9,180 bases of DNA from an uncultured Faecalibacterium sp. (GCA_900765705.1 CAAFSR010000422.1:1-9180); one strand, 5' to 3'; shown: positions 1-7,152, numbered from the stretch's first letter. Made by a program: numbers and translations. Notes: generated by a model from the sequence alone, not told the origin.

Positions 1-109
1 AATCCGTGCAGAAACCGTGCACTTACTCTCCGACAAATAAAATCACCCTATCCCCCATCGACTTGACGGCATTGGTTTGAGTGACCGCATCCCCGCTTTG
101 TACCCGTAC
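1..109. other. Intergenic end of window, no gene seen
   Basis: No credible coding region or RNA gene is visible between the window edge and the terminator of the iolC operon. The short minus-strand open frame here runs through the terminator hairpin and resembles no family I know. A 7-base direct repeat (CCGTGCA at 4-10 and 15-21) is too short to interpret. The stretch may be spacer before a neighbouring gene that lies outside the window. Confidence 0.5.
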
Positions 110-155
110 AAAAAAAATACAGAAGCCGCACGTCCTGTCAATGCGCGGCTTCTGT
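110..155 (-). terminator. Intrinsic terminator of the seven-gene operon
   Basis: A perfect 11-bp stem is formed by ACAGAAGCCGC (119-129) and GCGGCTTCTGT (145-155), with a 15-base loop. On the minus strand the stem is followed by A and then eight Ts (complement of 110-118), the classical Rho-independent layout. It lies about 40 bases past the iolC stop codon at 195-197. The plus strand has no comparable T run after the stem, so it acts mainly on minus-strand transcripts and marks the operon's 3' end. Confidence 0.92.
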
Positions 156-194
156 GTTAAAAAGGGGGGAGTGATATGGTTCTTGCAGTGGTTC

Positions 195-1187
195 TCAAGC
201 CTCCGGCATCTGATACTCGTGGGTCTGCACATACTCTTCTACCTGATCCAAGGTGGGCATGGCATCGGAGCAACTATGGCCGGTAATGGTGATTGAAGCA
301 GCAGCTGCTGCATACTTCAGTGCTTCTTCCAGACTCTTCCCACGTATCAACGCATTGTTGAAAGAGCCGGAGTAGGAGTCTCCCGCACCAAAACTCTTGA
401 GCACCTTTGTTGGATAGATACCGCCCATGGTGCGGCCCTCGGCGGTATAGAGATGAGAGCCTTTTTTGCCCTGCTTGATGGAGACAAGGCTTACGCCCTT
501 CTCCAGCAACCAGTGAGCACTCCGGTCGTCATCATGGTTGCCCGGGTGGAAAAGTTCTTCCATCTTATCAAACTCTTCCCGGGTCCCCAGCACCATATCA
601 GCCTGCTGGGCGGCGAGGGTAAAATAGATACTGGTCTCGTCGTCATTGTCCCAGGTTCCGTCACGGTAATCGAGGTCAAAGGCAACAACCACACCGTTCC
701 GCTTTGCCATGGCGATGGCGAGGAACACAGCTTCCCGCGCCGGAGAATGGGAGAGAGATGTGCCCGAGATGAGCAGCAGCTTGTGGCTGGCGATATAGCT
801 CTCGTCCAGCTGAGCACAGTCGATGTGAAGGTCGGCGCAGTCGGTGCGGTACATGAAACAGTTGCACGAACCCTCTTTGATCTCACCCATGGTCACACCG
901 GAACGGATGCCAGGGGCGGCTGTCTCGATGTGGGAGGTATCCACCCCCTGGTCATCCAGATATCTGACGATGAAGCGTCCGAACTGGTCATCGGACACCT
1001 TGCCGATGTAGCCAACTTTCAGACCCAGACGGGCCATGGCAACAGCGGTGTTGGCGGGAGAGCCGCCCACATATTTGGAGAAGGTCTTTGCTTCCTCCAT
1101 GGGGCCGATCTCATTGGCATAGAGATCGATGGTGGCGCGGCCAAAGGCTACCACATCATTGGGCTTCTGAAGATCAAATTTCAGCAT
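195..1187 (-). CDS. iolC: IolC-like 5-dehydro-2-deoxygluconokinase (PfkB family)
   Basis: This 330-residue protein is a PfkB/ribokinase-fold sugar kinase. From memory it matches Bacillus IolC along its whole length: the N-terminal phrase FSKYVGGSPANTAVAMARLG (about 36-55), IGKVSDDQFGRF (61-72), DLDYRDGTW (171-179), GTREEFDKME (201-210), and the C-terminal PfkB signature FGAGDSY (266-272) with Asp270 as the expected catalytic base. IolC phosphorylates 2-deoxy-5-keto-D-gluconate with ATP in the cytoplasm, and an aldolase then splits the product into DHAP and malonate semialdehyde. The ATG follows AGGGAGG at 6-base spacing. It is the last gene of the operon, 12 bases after the class I aldolase. 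No iolB, iolD, iolE or iolG is in the window, so a related sugar acid may be the real substrate. Family call is firm; exact substrate is not. Confidence 0.85.
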   Translation of the reverse strand: MLKFDLQKPNDVVAFGRATIDLYANEIGPMEEAKTFSKYVGGSPANTAVAMARLGLKVGYIGKVSDDQFGRFIVRYLDDQGVDTSHIETAAPGIRSGVTMGEIKEGSCNCFMYRTDCADLHIDCAQLDESYIASHKLLLISGTSLSHSPAREAVFLAIAMAKRNGVVVAFDLDYRDGTWDNDDETSIYFTLAAQQADMVLGTREEFDKMEELFHPGNHDDDRSAHWLLEKGVSLVSIKQGKKGSHLYTAEGRTMGGIYPTKVLKSFGAGDSYSGSFNNALIRGKSLEEALKYAAAAASITITGHSCSDAMPTLDQVEEYVQTHEYQMPEA

Positions 1188-1199
1188 AGCGGCCCTCCC

Positions 1200-2012
1200 T
1201 TATGCATCCTCATGCTCCAGCGTGTCCAGCAGCTCCATGGCTTCCTTCACGGACAGACCATTGTGTACCACCTGTCCCAGAGTCTTGACCAGCGGGGTCA
1301 CATGGGGGTATTGGAACACGAAGCGTCCGTAAGTCACGCCTGCAGCACCGGCATCCATGACATCACGGGTCATCTGAATGAAATCCTGTGCGGTCTTGCA
1401 GCCGTTGCCTCCGGCAATGGCTACCCGGGTGGGGGCAGCCTGCACCACCCGGGCAAAGCTCTCGGGGTCGCCGGTGTAGGTGGTCTTTACCAGATCCACC
1501 CCCAGCTCTGCAGCAGTGCGGGCAGCGTACATCACGTTCTCCACGCTACGCTGGTCGTCCCCGGTGATATGGTTGCCGCGGGGATAGATATGGCTGATGA
1601 GGGGCATCCCGTTGCGGTGAGCTTCCTCGCTGATGCGGCCCAGCATGGCGATCTGCTGCTCCTGATTGTCACCGCCCAGGATGCAGCCCACCGACACGGC
1701 GTCGGCACCCATGGCAATGGCTTCTTCCACACTGGCCACCTGCACATCGCTCTCGTAATGGTAGACGCCAAAGGTGGTCAACTTGAGCACAAGGCAGGTC
1801 TTGCCTGCGTAGGGAGCAAAGCAGTGTTCTGCAATGCCCTTATGCATGGTGATGGCATTCGGACCGCCGGCCACCATCTTGGCAATGGTATCATCGATGG
1901 TATCCAGACCTTTCATCACACCACGGCCCATGGCATGATCTACGGTCAGGCCGAAGTACTTACCGTCCTCGGTGGGCATCAGGCGCTTGAGACGAATTTC
2001 TTTTCCGATCAT
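1200..2012 (-). CDS. Class I aldolase, DhnA/FbaB (DeoC/LacD superfamily) type
   Basis: A 270-residue TIM-barrel aldolase. Visible landmarks are the early VDHAMGRG segment (Asp25-His26), HIYPRG (141-146), where the Tyr matches the acid/base Tyr of archaeal-type class I FBP aldolases, DLVKTTYTGD (173-182) with Lys176 as the expected Schiff-base lysine, and a late AIAGGNG phosphate-binding loop near residue 200. No metal site is needed in this class. Lying directly before iolC, it most likely cleaves the phosphorylated product of that kinase, in place of the usual class II IolJ or the DUF2090 domain fused to some IolC proteins; this is inference. Other options are an FBP, tagatose-bisphosphate or LsrF-like aldolase. 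I chose the ATG at 2012 because GAGGT precedes it at 9 bases. An in-frame upstream ATG at 2045 would add 11 residues and overlap the permease gene. Confidence 0.8.
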   Translation of the reverse strand: MIGKEIRLKRLMPTEDGKYFGLTVDHAMGRGVMKGLDTIDDTIAKMVAGGPNAITMHKGIAEHCFAPYAGKTCLVLKLTTFGVYHYESDVQVASVEEAIAMGADAVSVGCILGGDNQEQQIAMLGRISEEAHRNGMPLISHIYPRGNHITGDDQRSVENVMYAARTAAELGVDLVKTTYTGDPESFARVVQAAPTRVAIAGGNGCKTAQDFIQMTRDVMDAGAAGVTYGRFVFQYPHVTPLVKTLGQVVHNGLSVKEAMELLDTLEHEDA

Positions 2013-2037
2013 AATACTGTTACCTCGTTTCTGTTGT

Positions 2038-3351
2038 TTACGCAAGCAGGTTCACAAAGAAGTTGATATACTGCGGGCAGAGGGTGGTGACCAGGATGGC
2101 GATCAGGCCCACGCCCATAAAGGGGATGGCTTCCTTGACCGTTTCTCCAAATGTGGAGTGGGCGATCTTGGTGGAAACGAAGATACCGACAGCAAAGGGA
2201 GGAGTCAGGAAGCCAACGCACATATTGACCAGCATGATGGCACCGAAGTGGATGGTGCTGATGCCGTAAGTCTGCGCCACGGGCAGCAACAGCGGGGTCA
2301 TGATGAGGATGGTGGCGTTAATGTCCATGAATGTGCCCATGAAGATGAACAGGATGTTGATCATCAGCAGGAAGCCCCAGCGGCTGGAGATGTTGGCCGT
2401 GATCAGGTTGGACAGGAAGGAGGAGATACCGGCCAGCGTCATGACCTTGCCGGCCACAGCGGAGAAGGCGTTCAGCAGGCCGATAACGGCAGTGGACGCA
2501 CCGGCGATGGCGCAGCAGCGCCAGAAGGTGATCTGGATCTTCTTTTTGTTGATGATTTTCAGAACGGCGAAATAGAGGATACCGTAAACGCAGCTCACAG
2601 CGCCTGCCTCCGTAACGGTGCAGAAGCCGCCGTAGATAGCGCCATAGATGATGATGGGCATCAGCAGGGCCGGGATAGCGTAGAAGGTGGATTTGCCGAT
2701 CTGACGGGCTTTTTCACTGAACGCCATATTGACCTTTTCCGGCTTGACCTGATGACGGCCGATGCGGAAGTAGTTAATGACGAAATAGCCCACTGCAAAA
2801 ATGAAGGCAGGGCCGATGGTAGACATCCAGATTTCAGAGATCTTGCCGCCGGAGGCCAGAGCGTACATGATGCCGGGGACACTCGGGGGAATGAGAATGC
2901 CCAGAAAGCAGGTAGCCGCCAGCAAAGCGGAGTTATAAGCCTTGGGGTAGCCCTCTTTTTCCAGCTCGGGCACCATCATCTTGCCGATGGCGGAGATGGT
3001 AGCCATGGCCGAGCCAGTCAGAACGCCGAAGGCCATGCAGGCGCAGATGGTGATGACGCCGGTGGCGCCGCGGATGCGACCCACAAAAGATTTGATCCAG
3101 TCGATCAGCATCTTGGAGATACCGCTGTATTCCATGATGACACCGGCGAAGATGTAGAACGGGATGGCCAGCAGAGCAAAGCTGTCCAGACCGGAGAACG
3201 CGAACTGGGGCACAGTGACCAGATTGTAGCCGCCAAAAGCCAGCACCAGTAGAGAGGATGTGCCCAGTGCAAAGGAGACCGGCATCTTGAACAGGACGGC
3301 CACCACCATGAAGGAGATCAGGAAGATAAGCAAAGCTTGAAGCGCTGTCAT
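2038..3351 (-). CDS. dctM: TRAP transporter large permease (DctM family)
   Basis: A 437-residue, very hydrophobic protein of the DctM family, the usual length, with roughly 12 predicted membrane segments. Family phrases are present: the GSAMATISAIGKMMVPELEK region, LAATCFLGILIPPSVPGIMYA (conserved IPPS), GTFMDINATILIMTPLLLPV and GFLTPPFAVGIFV. DctM forms the sodium-coupled transport channel of a TRAP system together with DctQ and takes substrate from the binding protein. The ATG at 3351 follows GAGGGTG. A longer in-frame start at 3423 would add 24 non-membrane residues and overlap dctQ, so I reject it. It begins 16 bases after dctQ and ends 25 bases before the class I aldolase start. TRAP systems usually carry organic acids or sugar acids, which suits the neighbouring enzymes. 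Confidence 0.94.
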   Translation of the reverse strand: MTALQALLIFLISFMVVAVLFKMPVSFALGTSSLLVLAFGGYNLVTVPQFAFSGLDSFALLAIPFYIFAGVIMEYSGISKMLIDWIKSFVGRIRGATGVITICACMAFGVLTGSAMATISAIGKMMVPELEKEGYPKAYNSALLAATCFLGILIPPSVPGIMYALASGGKISEIWMSTIGPAFIFAVGYFVINYFRIGRHQVKPEKVNMAFSEKARQIGKSTFYAIPALLMPIIIYGAIYGGFCTVTEAGAVSCVYGILYFAVLKIINKKKIQITFWRCCAIAGASTAVIGLLNAFSAVAGKVMTLAGISSFLSNLITANISSRWGFLLMINILFIFMGTFMDINATILIMTPLLLPVAQTYGISTIHFGAIMLVNMCVGFLTPPFAVGIFVSTKIAHSTFGETVKEAIPFMGVGLIAILVTTLCPQYINFFVNLLA

Positions 3352-3367
3352 AATTTCACCCTCTTTC

Positions 3368-3919
3368 TCAGTTGTCCGCCTCGGCGGTAGACTTCTTATC
3401 GCCGCCCAGCAGGCAGGCTGCAAGCATGTACACCTCGTGCAGGGCTGCCAGCACGATGCCTATAAACACCGGCAGGTAGACCCAGCCCATGGGGATGCGC
3501 ATGGTGGGCGAAGTCTGGGGGGTACCGAAAATCTTCATCATATAGTCGAAGAAGAGCTTGGCAAAGACGACCAGGAATGCAAAAGTGGAAACGATGGCTG
3601 CGACTTCCAGCGCCTTGAGCCACTTTTCGCGGGCCGGGCCCTTGATCTTCATAAGCACCTGCTTGAGCACATCGATCTCGGTGTGGCTGTTGTCGCAGAT
3701 AGCGTAGGCTGAGCCGATGTAGGTCAACCAGATGAAGAGATAGCGGGTGAGCTCTTCTGCCCACGCGGCAGAGATAAACAGGAAATACCGGCAAACCACC
3801 TCGATGAAGATGGCCGCGACCAGCAGAATTGTGATAAGAGCCAGCAGGAAGGTCTCGATGCCCAACAGTCTGTCGTTGACCTTCTTCAAGCCCTGCAGCG
3901 TTTTGTTATTGCTGTTCAC
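3368..3919 (-). CDS. dctQ: TRAP transporter small permease (DctQ family)
   Basis: A 183-residue protein with four hydrophobic segments (about 19-42, 50-73, 103-129 and 145-170), the DctQ topology. The family signature WAEELTRYLFIWLTYIGSA is at about 53-71, and a second typical phrase, RIPMGWVYLPVFIG, is at about 141-154. DctQ packs against DctM and is needed for TRAP transport. Translation starts at GTG (3919), placed 8 bases after AAAGGAGG. The nearby ATG is in another frame and meets a stop after two codons. It sits between the binding-protein gene (92-base gap with a hairpin) and dctM. Confidence 0.93.
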   Translation of the reverse strand: MNSNNKTLQGLKKVNDRLLGIETFLLALITILLVAAIFIEVVCRYFLFISAAWAEELTRYLFIWLTYIGSAYAICDNSHTEIDVLKQVLMKIKGPAREKWLKALEVAAIVSTFAFLVVFAKLFFDYMMKIFGTPQTSPTMRIPMGWVYLPVFIGIVLAALHEVYMLAACLLGGDKKSTAEADN

Positions 3920-3941
3920 AGCATTTGCCTCCTTTCATAAA

Positions 3942-3974
3942 CTGCCGCCCCGGGCACTCCCCGCAAGGCGGCAG
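3942..3974 (-). promoter_or_regulatory. Stable hairpin between binding-protein and permease genes
   Basis: CTGCCGCC (3942-3949) and GGCGGCAG (3967-3974) form a perfect 8-bp GC-rich stem around a 17-base loop that can hold a further GGG/CCC pairing. On the minus strand it is followed by only three Ts before the dctQ ribosome binding site. That is too few for full termination, so I read it as an mRNA-stabilising or partly terminating hairpin that lets the binding protein be made in excess over the permeases. The structure is direct from sequence; the role is inference. Confidence 0.6.
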
Positions 3975-4011
3975 AATCACTTTACATCAAAGTATGGAGC
4001 GCCACATAGCC

Positions 4012-5085
4012 TTACTTGTTCTTGTAATCACCGCTGGTGATGGCGTCCATGATCTCGTCGCTGTAGGTGCCGCGACTCTCTTCCCAGATCTGCTGGTAGA
4101 TCTCCTGCAGCTTAGCCTTCATATCATCGGAGGGCTGATCCACGGTCCACTGGCCGCTGGCCACGCCGTCGTTGGTGATCTTCTCGGTCTTCTCACGGAA
4201 GAACTCGGTGAACTCGTCAGAAGCCTCCTGTGCAGCCTCCTTGAAGGCGGCCTTGTCCTCGTCGCTCAGCTTTTCCCAGAAGGGAGCGCCTGCGATGAAG
4301 CAGCCGCCGGAGTAGCAGTAGTTGAGTTCGGTGATGTGGGTGATGACATCCAGAACGCCCTGGTTGGTGTAATTGAAGATCGCGTTGTCCAGACCATCGA
4401 CGGTACCGGTCTGCAGGGCATTCAGCACCTCAGAACCGGCGATCATGACGGGCAGTGCGCCGCACTTCTCATAGAAAGAGACAACAGAGGCGACGGACGG
4501 GGTGCGGATCTTCAGGCCGGCCAGGTCAGACATCTCGGTGACGGGGCGGATGATGTTGCCCACCTGACGGAAGCCGTTGCAGTAAGAAGAGATGCGGATG
4601 AGGCTGTTCTGCTCCATAATCTTGGCCACTTCGTCGGCGATCCAGCCCTTGAGGTAGTATTTATCCGCCTCGTCGTAGTCAGCCACCAGACCGGGCAGCC
4701 ATGCGAAGCCCAGTGCGCCGTCCAGCACGCCGTCCATGGTCATATCGTCGCTCATCAGCACATCCAGCGTACCCATCTGCAGCATCTGTGCCATGTCGGA
4801 GCCGTTGCCCAGAGAGCCTGCGGCGATGACGTTGGCCTGATAGCGGCCGCCGGTCTTGTCTGAGATGAGCTCAGCAAAGCGTTCCACATAGGGGGCGCGG
4901 TCACCGGTGACGTCTGCAGTGACCGAGAAAGTAGCGCTCTCAGCCGGTGCAGCAGCAGAGCCTGCACTGCCGGTGGTGGAAGCTGCGGTGCTGGAAGAGC
5001 CGCCGCAGGCGGTCAGGCCAATGGCAGCAGCGGAGATTCCGGCGGCCTTCAGGAAATCACGGCGGGAAATTTTCTTGGTGCTCAT
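4012..5085 (-). CDS. dctP: TRAP transporter substrate-binding lipoprotein (DctP family)
   Basis: A 357-residue extracytoplasmic solute receptor. The N-terminus carries a twin-arginine motif SRRDFLK (7-13), a hydrophobic stretch and a lipobox LTAC with Cys27 as the lipidation site. This predicts Tat export and membrane anchoring, as expected in a cell without an outer membrane. A Ser/Ala/Gly-rich linker (about 28-50) precedes the DctP fold. GLKIRTP (190-196) places the conserved carboxylate-binding Arg at 194, and NALQTGTVDGLDNA (222-235) is the second family signature. Arg194 implies a ligand with a carboxylate group, such as a sugar acid. The ATG follows AAGGAGA at 9-base spacing. Upstream is the class II aldolase (65-base gap), downstream dctQ. 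Exact ligand unknown. Confidence 0.93.
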   Translation of the reverse strand: MSTKKISRRDFLKAAGISAAAIGLTACGGSSSTAASTTGSAGSAAAPAESATFSVTADVTGDRAPYVERFAELISDKTGGRYQANVIAAGSLGNGSDMAQMLQMGTLDVLMSDDMTMDGVLDGALGFAWLPGLVADYDEADKYYLKGWIADEVAKIMEQNSLIRISSYCNGFRQVGNIIRPVTEMSDLAGLKIRTPSVASVVSFYEKCGALPVMIAGSEVLNALQTGTVDGLDNAIFNYTNQGVLDVITHITELNYCYSGGCFIAGAPFWEKLSDEDKAAFKEAAQEASDEFTEFFREKTEKITNDGVASGQWTVDQPSDDMKAKLQEIYQQIWEESRGTYSDEIMDAITSGDYKNK

Positions 5086-5150
5086 AAGATTATTCTCCTT
5101 TTTCTTTTTGTTTTTATATCCTGTTTTTACAGTTCGTAATTATCAAAGCC

Positions 5151-5756
5151 TCAGCGGAGGCAGGCCAGCTGCTGCAGGAACGCGATCTTGGCTGTATCTT
5201 CCAACAGCTCTGCCTGATCGAAGCACTCTTCCATGGTCTTGCCCATAACGAGGATGCCGTGGCCTTCCATCAGGAAAGCCCTTGTGTCCGCCGATGCGTT
5301 GGCCACCGTTTCTGCCACGACATCGGCCAGCTCTGTGGAACCGGGTGCCCGGTCGGGCACGATGGGCACCTCGCCGAGCTTGAGCTTTGCCGACTCGGTG
5401 TAGAGGGGCAGCGGCTTTTTCTGCAGCGTCCAAAGCACCGAATAGGTGGGGTGGGCGTGGATGATATAGTTGATCTCGGGGCGGAGACGGTAGACATCCA
5501 GATGGAACCGCGTCTCCTTAGAGGGCTTCAGCCCCTGCGCTGCTCGCTTGACATGTCCCTCAGCGTCGCAGAGCACAAGACCTTCGTAGGTGACTGCCCG
5601 CAGCGGCACATTGCTGCCGGTGATGAGCATATCACCTCCTAGCCGAGCACTGACATTTCCGCCCGCTGCACTTACCAAACCCTTCTGGTAGACCAGTGCC
5701 GAGTAGCGGATGATGTCATCGGCCGGTTTCGGCCAGACGATCGATTCATGTTCCAT
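5151..5756 (-). CDS. Class II aldolase/adducin family protein, possibly OtnC-type decarboxylase
   Basis: A 201-residue member of the FucA/AraD/adducin family, close to the usual length. Motifs in order: AAGGNVSARLGGD (30-42, phosphate-binding loop), KPSKETRFHLDVYR (77-90) with Glu81 at the catalytic Glu position of fuculose-phosphate aldolase, and the zinc ligands His100 and His102 in HAHPTYS plus His166 in EGHGILV. Family members cleave or epimerise phosphorylated sugars. When paired with a DUF1537 kinase they are often OtnC, which decarboxylates 3-oxo-tetronate 4-phosphate to DHAP or a related triose phosphate. The pairing here is as tight as possible: stop and start share one base (TGATG), and AAGGAGGT lies 9 bases before the ATG, so the two are probably translationally coupled. 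Family firm; OtnC activity inferred. Confidence 0.85.
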   Translation of the reverse strand: MEHESIVWPKPADDIIRYSALVYQKGLVSAAGGNVSARLGGDMLITGSNVPLRAVTYEGLVLCDAEGHVKRAAQGLKPSKETRFHLDVYRLRPEINYIIHAHPTYSVLWTLQKKPLPLYTESAKLKLGEVPIVPDRAPGSTELADVVAETVANASADTRAFLMEGHGILVMGKTMEECFDQAELLEDTAKIAFLQQLACLR

Positions 5757-6988
5757 CAGTAAACGACCTCCTTCCGGCAGAGCATCTTTTCCAGCGTATC
5801 CTCACGGCCCATGCTGCCGCCCTTGAGAGCGAACTCCCGGCCTGCGAAGCAGCCGTCCAGCATCAGCCCCTGTGCCACGCCGGGTTCCAGTGCGCAGCCG
5901 AGCTGCAGATGCTCAACGCCGAACTGCCGGAGCACGCCCTGCGAAGTCTCGCCTCCGATGATGACCAGCCGGTCGAATGCGGCATCGTGGTCAAACGCTG
6001 CCGCAGCCTGTGCAAAGCACTCCATGATAGCTTTGCTGGTGCCGGGCTTGTAGGAGTATTTTTCCACCTGTGGGAAGAGGATGACGCTCCCCTGCCCCAG
6101 CAGCTGCTCTGCTTGCTTTGCGGCCCGCTGCGGCACCTCTTTGCCGCCCTCGATGTAGGCGTCGATGTCCAGCGGCACGGTCTGCAGCCCACGCTCCGCA
6201 GAATAAGTGATCTGCTTATGAGCGATGTCGTAGGCCGAAGCACAGAAGCAAAGGCTCCGGATGTCCCGCACAGGGAAGGTGTGGGGCTGCGCCGGGCCGT
6301 AGAGATATTCGGCCAGACCGTCTGCGATGCCCAGAGAGCCGGTCCAGAACACTTTGGGGTATCGGGGTGCCAGCGTCTTGAGCAGATGAAGGACATCTGT
6401 CCGGGTGATGGCGTCGAACACCAGAATGCGTGTTTCCTCGGCCAGCTGATGTTCCACAGCGGCCAGCAGCGTTTCCTCGCCGCCCTTTACTGCGTCGATG
6501 TCCACCAGACCGATCTTCTTGTCGGTGTCCTTTCCCAGAATTTTGGGGATGTAGGATTCCGTCGGTGGGAAGATGGGGTCGTTAGCATAAACCGACTTGG
6601 GGAGGATCTCTCCCTCACAGTACTGGTTGCCATAAAGGGTAAAGGTACCGAGGTCGGGAGCGTTGTCCACAATGAACACATTGTAGTCCGGCCAGCCGTC
6701 CAGCAGACCGTCCAGCTCGTAGGAGTCATTGCCCCGGAAGCCGGTGCCAATCTTCTTCATATAGAAGCCGCCCGGCTCGAGCCGCCTCAGAAGGTCTGCG
6801 TGGAGCTGCCGTGCCTTGTCCTGCGCGGTGTTGCGGGAAGAGAGGTTCACGGTCAGGATCTCGTCGGCCTCATGTTCCAGACTGCACCGTCCATTCGTAC
6901 AGATACGCACCTTCCGGCCTCGTGCGGTGAAGTAACTGCCGGAATCAGCAGCGCCCGTCAGGTCGTCTGTTATCTCTGTCAGTCTCAC
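5756..6988 (-). CDS. Four-carbon acid sugar kinase family protein (DUF1537)
   Basis: A 410-residue two-domain kinase of the DUF1537 family (OtnK, DtnK and relatives), which phosphorylates 3-oxo-tetronate, D-threonate or similar acid sugars with ATP. The N-terminal substrate domain opens with ITDDLTGAADSG (6-17). The C-terminal nucleotide domain shows IIGGETSQGVL (343-353), EPGVAQG (368-374) and LKGGSMGREDTLEKM (388-402), all typical. The usual N-domain motif, recalled as K-x-D-S-T-L-R-G-N, appears here as KIGTGFRGN (79-87), so substrate preference may differ. It is the first gene of the operon. Translation starts at GTG (6988), 7 bases after AGAGGAG, and the gene ends one base into the class II aldolase. 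No partner dehydrogenase or PdxA2 is in the window. Confidence 0.87.
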   Translation of the reverse strand: MRLTEITDDLTGAADSGSYFTARGRKVRICTNGRCSLEHEADEILTVNLSSRNTAQDKARQLHADLLRRLEPGGFYMKKIGTGFRGNDSYELDGLLDGWPDYNVFIVDNAPDLGTFTLYGNQYCEGEILPKSVYANDPIFPPTESYIPKILGKDTDKKIGLVDIDAVKGGEETLLAAVEHQLAEETRILVFDAITRTDVLHLLKTLAPRYPKVFWTGSLGIADGLAEYLYGPAQPHTFPVRDIRSLCFCASAYDIAHKQITYSAERGLQTVPLDIDAYIEGGKEVPQRAAKQAEQLLGQGSVILFPQVEKYSYKPGTSKAIMECFAQAAAAFDHDAAFDRLVIIGGETSQGVLRQFGVEHLQLGCALEPGVAQGLMLDGCFAGREFALKGGSMGREDTLEKMLCRKEVVY

Positions 6989-7003
6989 AGCTCTGCTCCT
7001 CTC

Positions 7004-7017
7004 TGTTTATTCAAACA
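7004..7017. promoter_or_regulatory. Operator-like palindrome, copy 1 (5' leader of operon)
   Basis: TGTTTATTCAAACA has arms TGTTT/AAACA around four bases. The identical 14-mer recurs at 7243-7256. It lies about 15 bases upstream of the kinase start and about 20 bases downstream of the expected transcription start, where a bound DeoR-type repressor could block elongation. A further TGTTT half-site follows at 7021. Binding by the adjacent regulator is inferred. Confidence 0.65.
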
Positions 7018-7030
7018 CACTGTTTGTTCG

Positions 7031-7057
7031 TTCTCTGAGCAGAGAATAACATTCTCT
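7031..7057. promoter_or_regulatory. Two overlapping palindromes over the -10 box
   Basis: TTCTCTGAGCAGAGAA (7031-7046, 7-bp arms, 2-base centre) shares its right arm with AGAGAATAACATTCTCT (7041-7057, 7-bp arms, 3-base centre). The shared arm covers the predicted -10 box. The pattern is unlike the TGTTY-N4-RAACA sites, so it may serve a second regulator or form alternative hairpins at the start of the transcript. Confidence 0.5.
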
Positions 7058-7071
7058 CCCGGATTCGTCAA
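7043..7071 (-). promoter_or_regulatory. Predicted sigma-A promoter of the operon
   Basis: On the minus strand a -35 box TTGACG (complement of 7066-7071) is separated by exactly 17 bases from a -10 box TATTCT (complement of 7043-7048). Five of six and four of six positions match the consensus. The expected start, near 7036, would give a leader of about 48 bases before the kinase GTG. Confidence 0.7.
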
Positions 7072-7152
7072 TAGTTTTTGTTTCATTTCATGACATTGCA
7101 CACATTTCCGGGCATATTTTGTTCACTTGCGCCATTAAAATCATGCTATTTT

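Noticed and set aside
4..21. Direct repeat CCGTGCA twice
   Set aside because: Seven bases, only two copies, at the window edge; chance is enough to explain it.
453..2066. 537-codon plus-strand open frame opposite iolC and the class I aldolase
   Set aside because: It is antisense to two clear enzyme genes, is rich in His/Gly/Val as expected from the reverse of GC-rich codons, and matches no family I know.
1972..3252. 426-codon plus-strand open frame opposite the large permease
   Set aside because: It is a shadow of the membrane protein gene; its Asp/Gly/His/Gln-rich product has no recognisable fold.
3925..4863. 312-codon plus-strand open frame opposite the binding protein
   Set aside because: Antisense shadow of dctP; Val/Gly/His-rich and without family motifs.
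5101..5126. T-rich run between dctP and the class II aldolase gene
   Set aside because: On the transcribed minus strand it is an A-rich leader with a ribosome binding site, and no adequate stem precedes a T run, so it is not a terminator.
5909..7093. 394-codon plus-strand open frame opposite the DUF1537 kinase
   Set aside because: It is antisense to a gene with intact family motifs and runs on into the promoter region without any domain.
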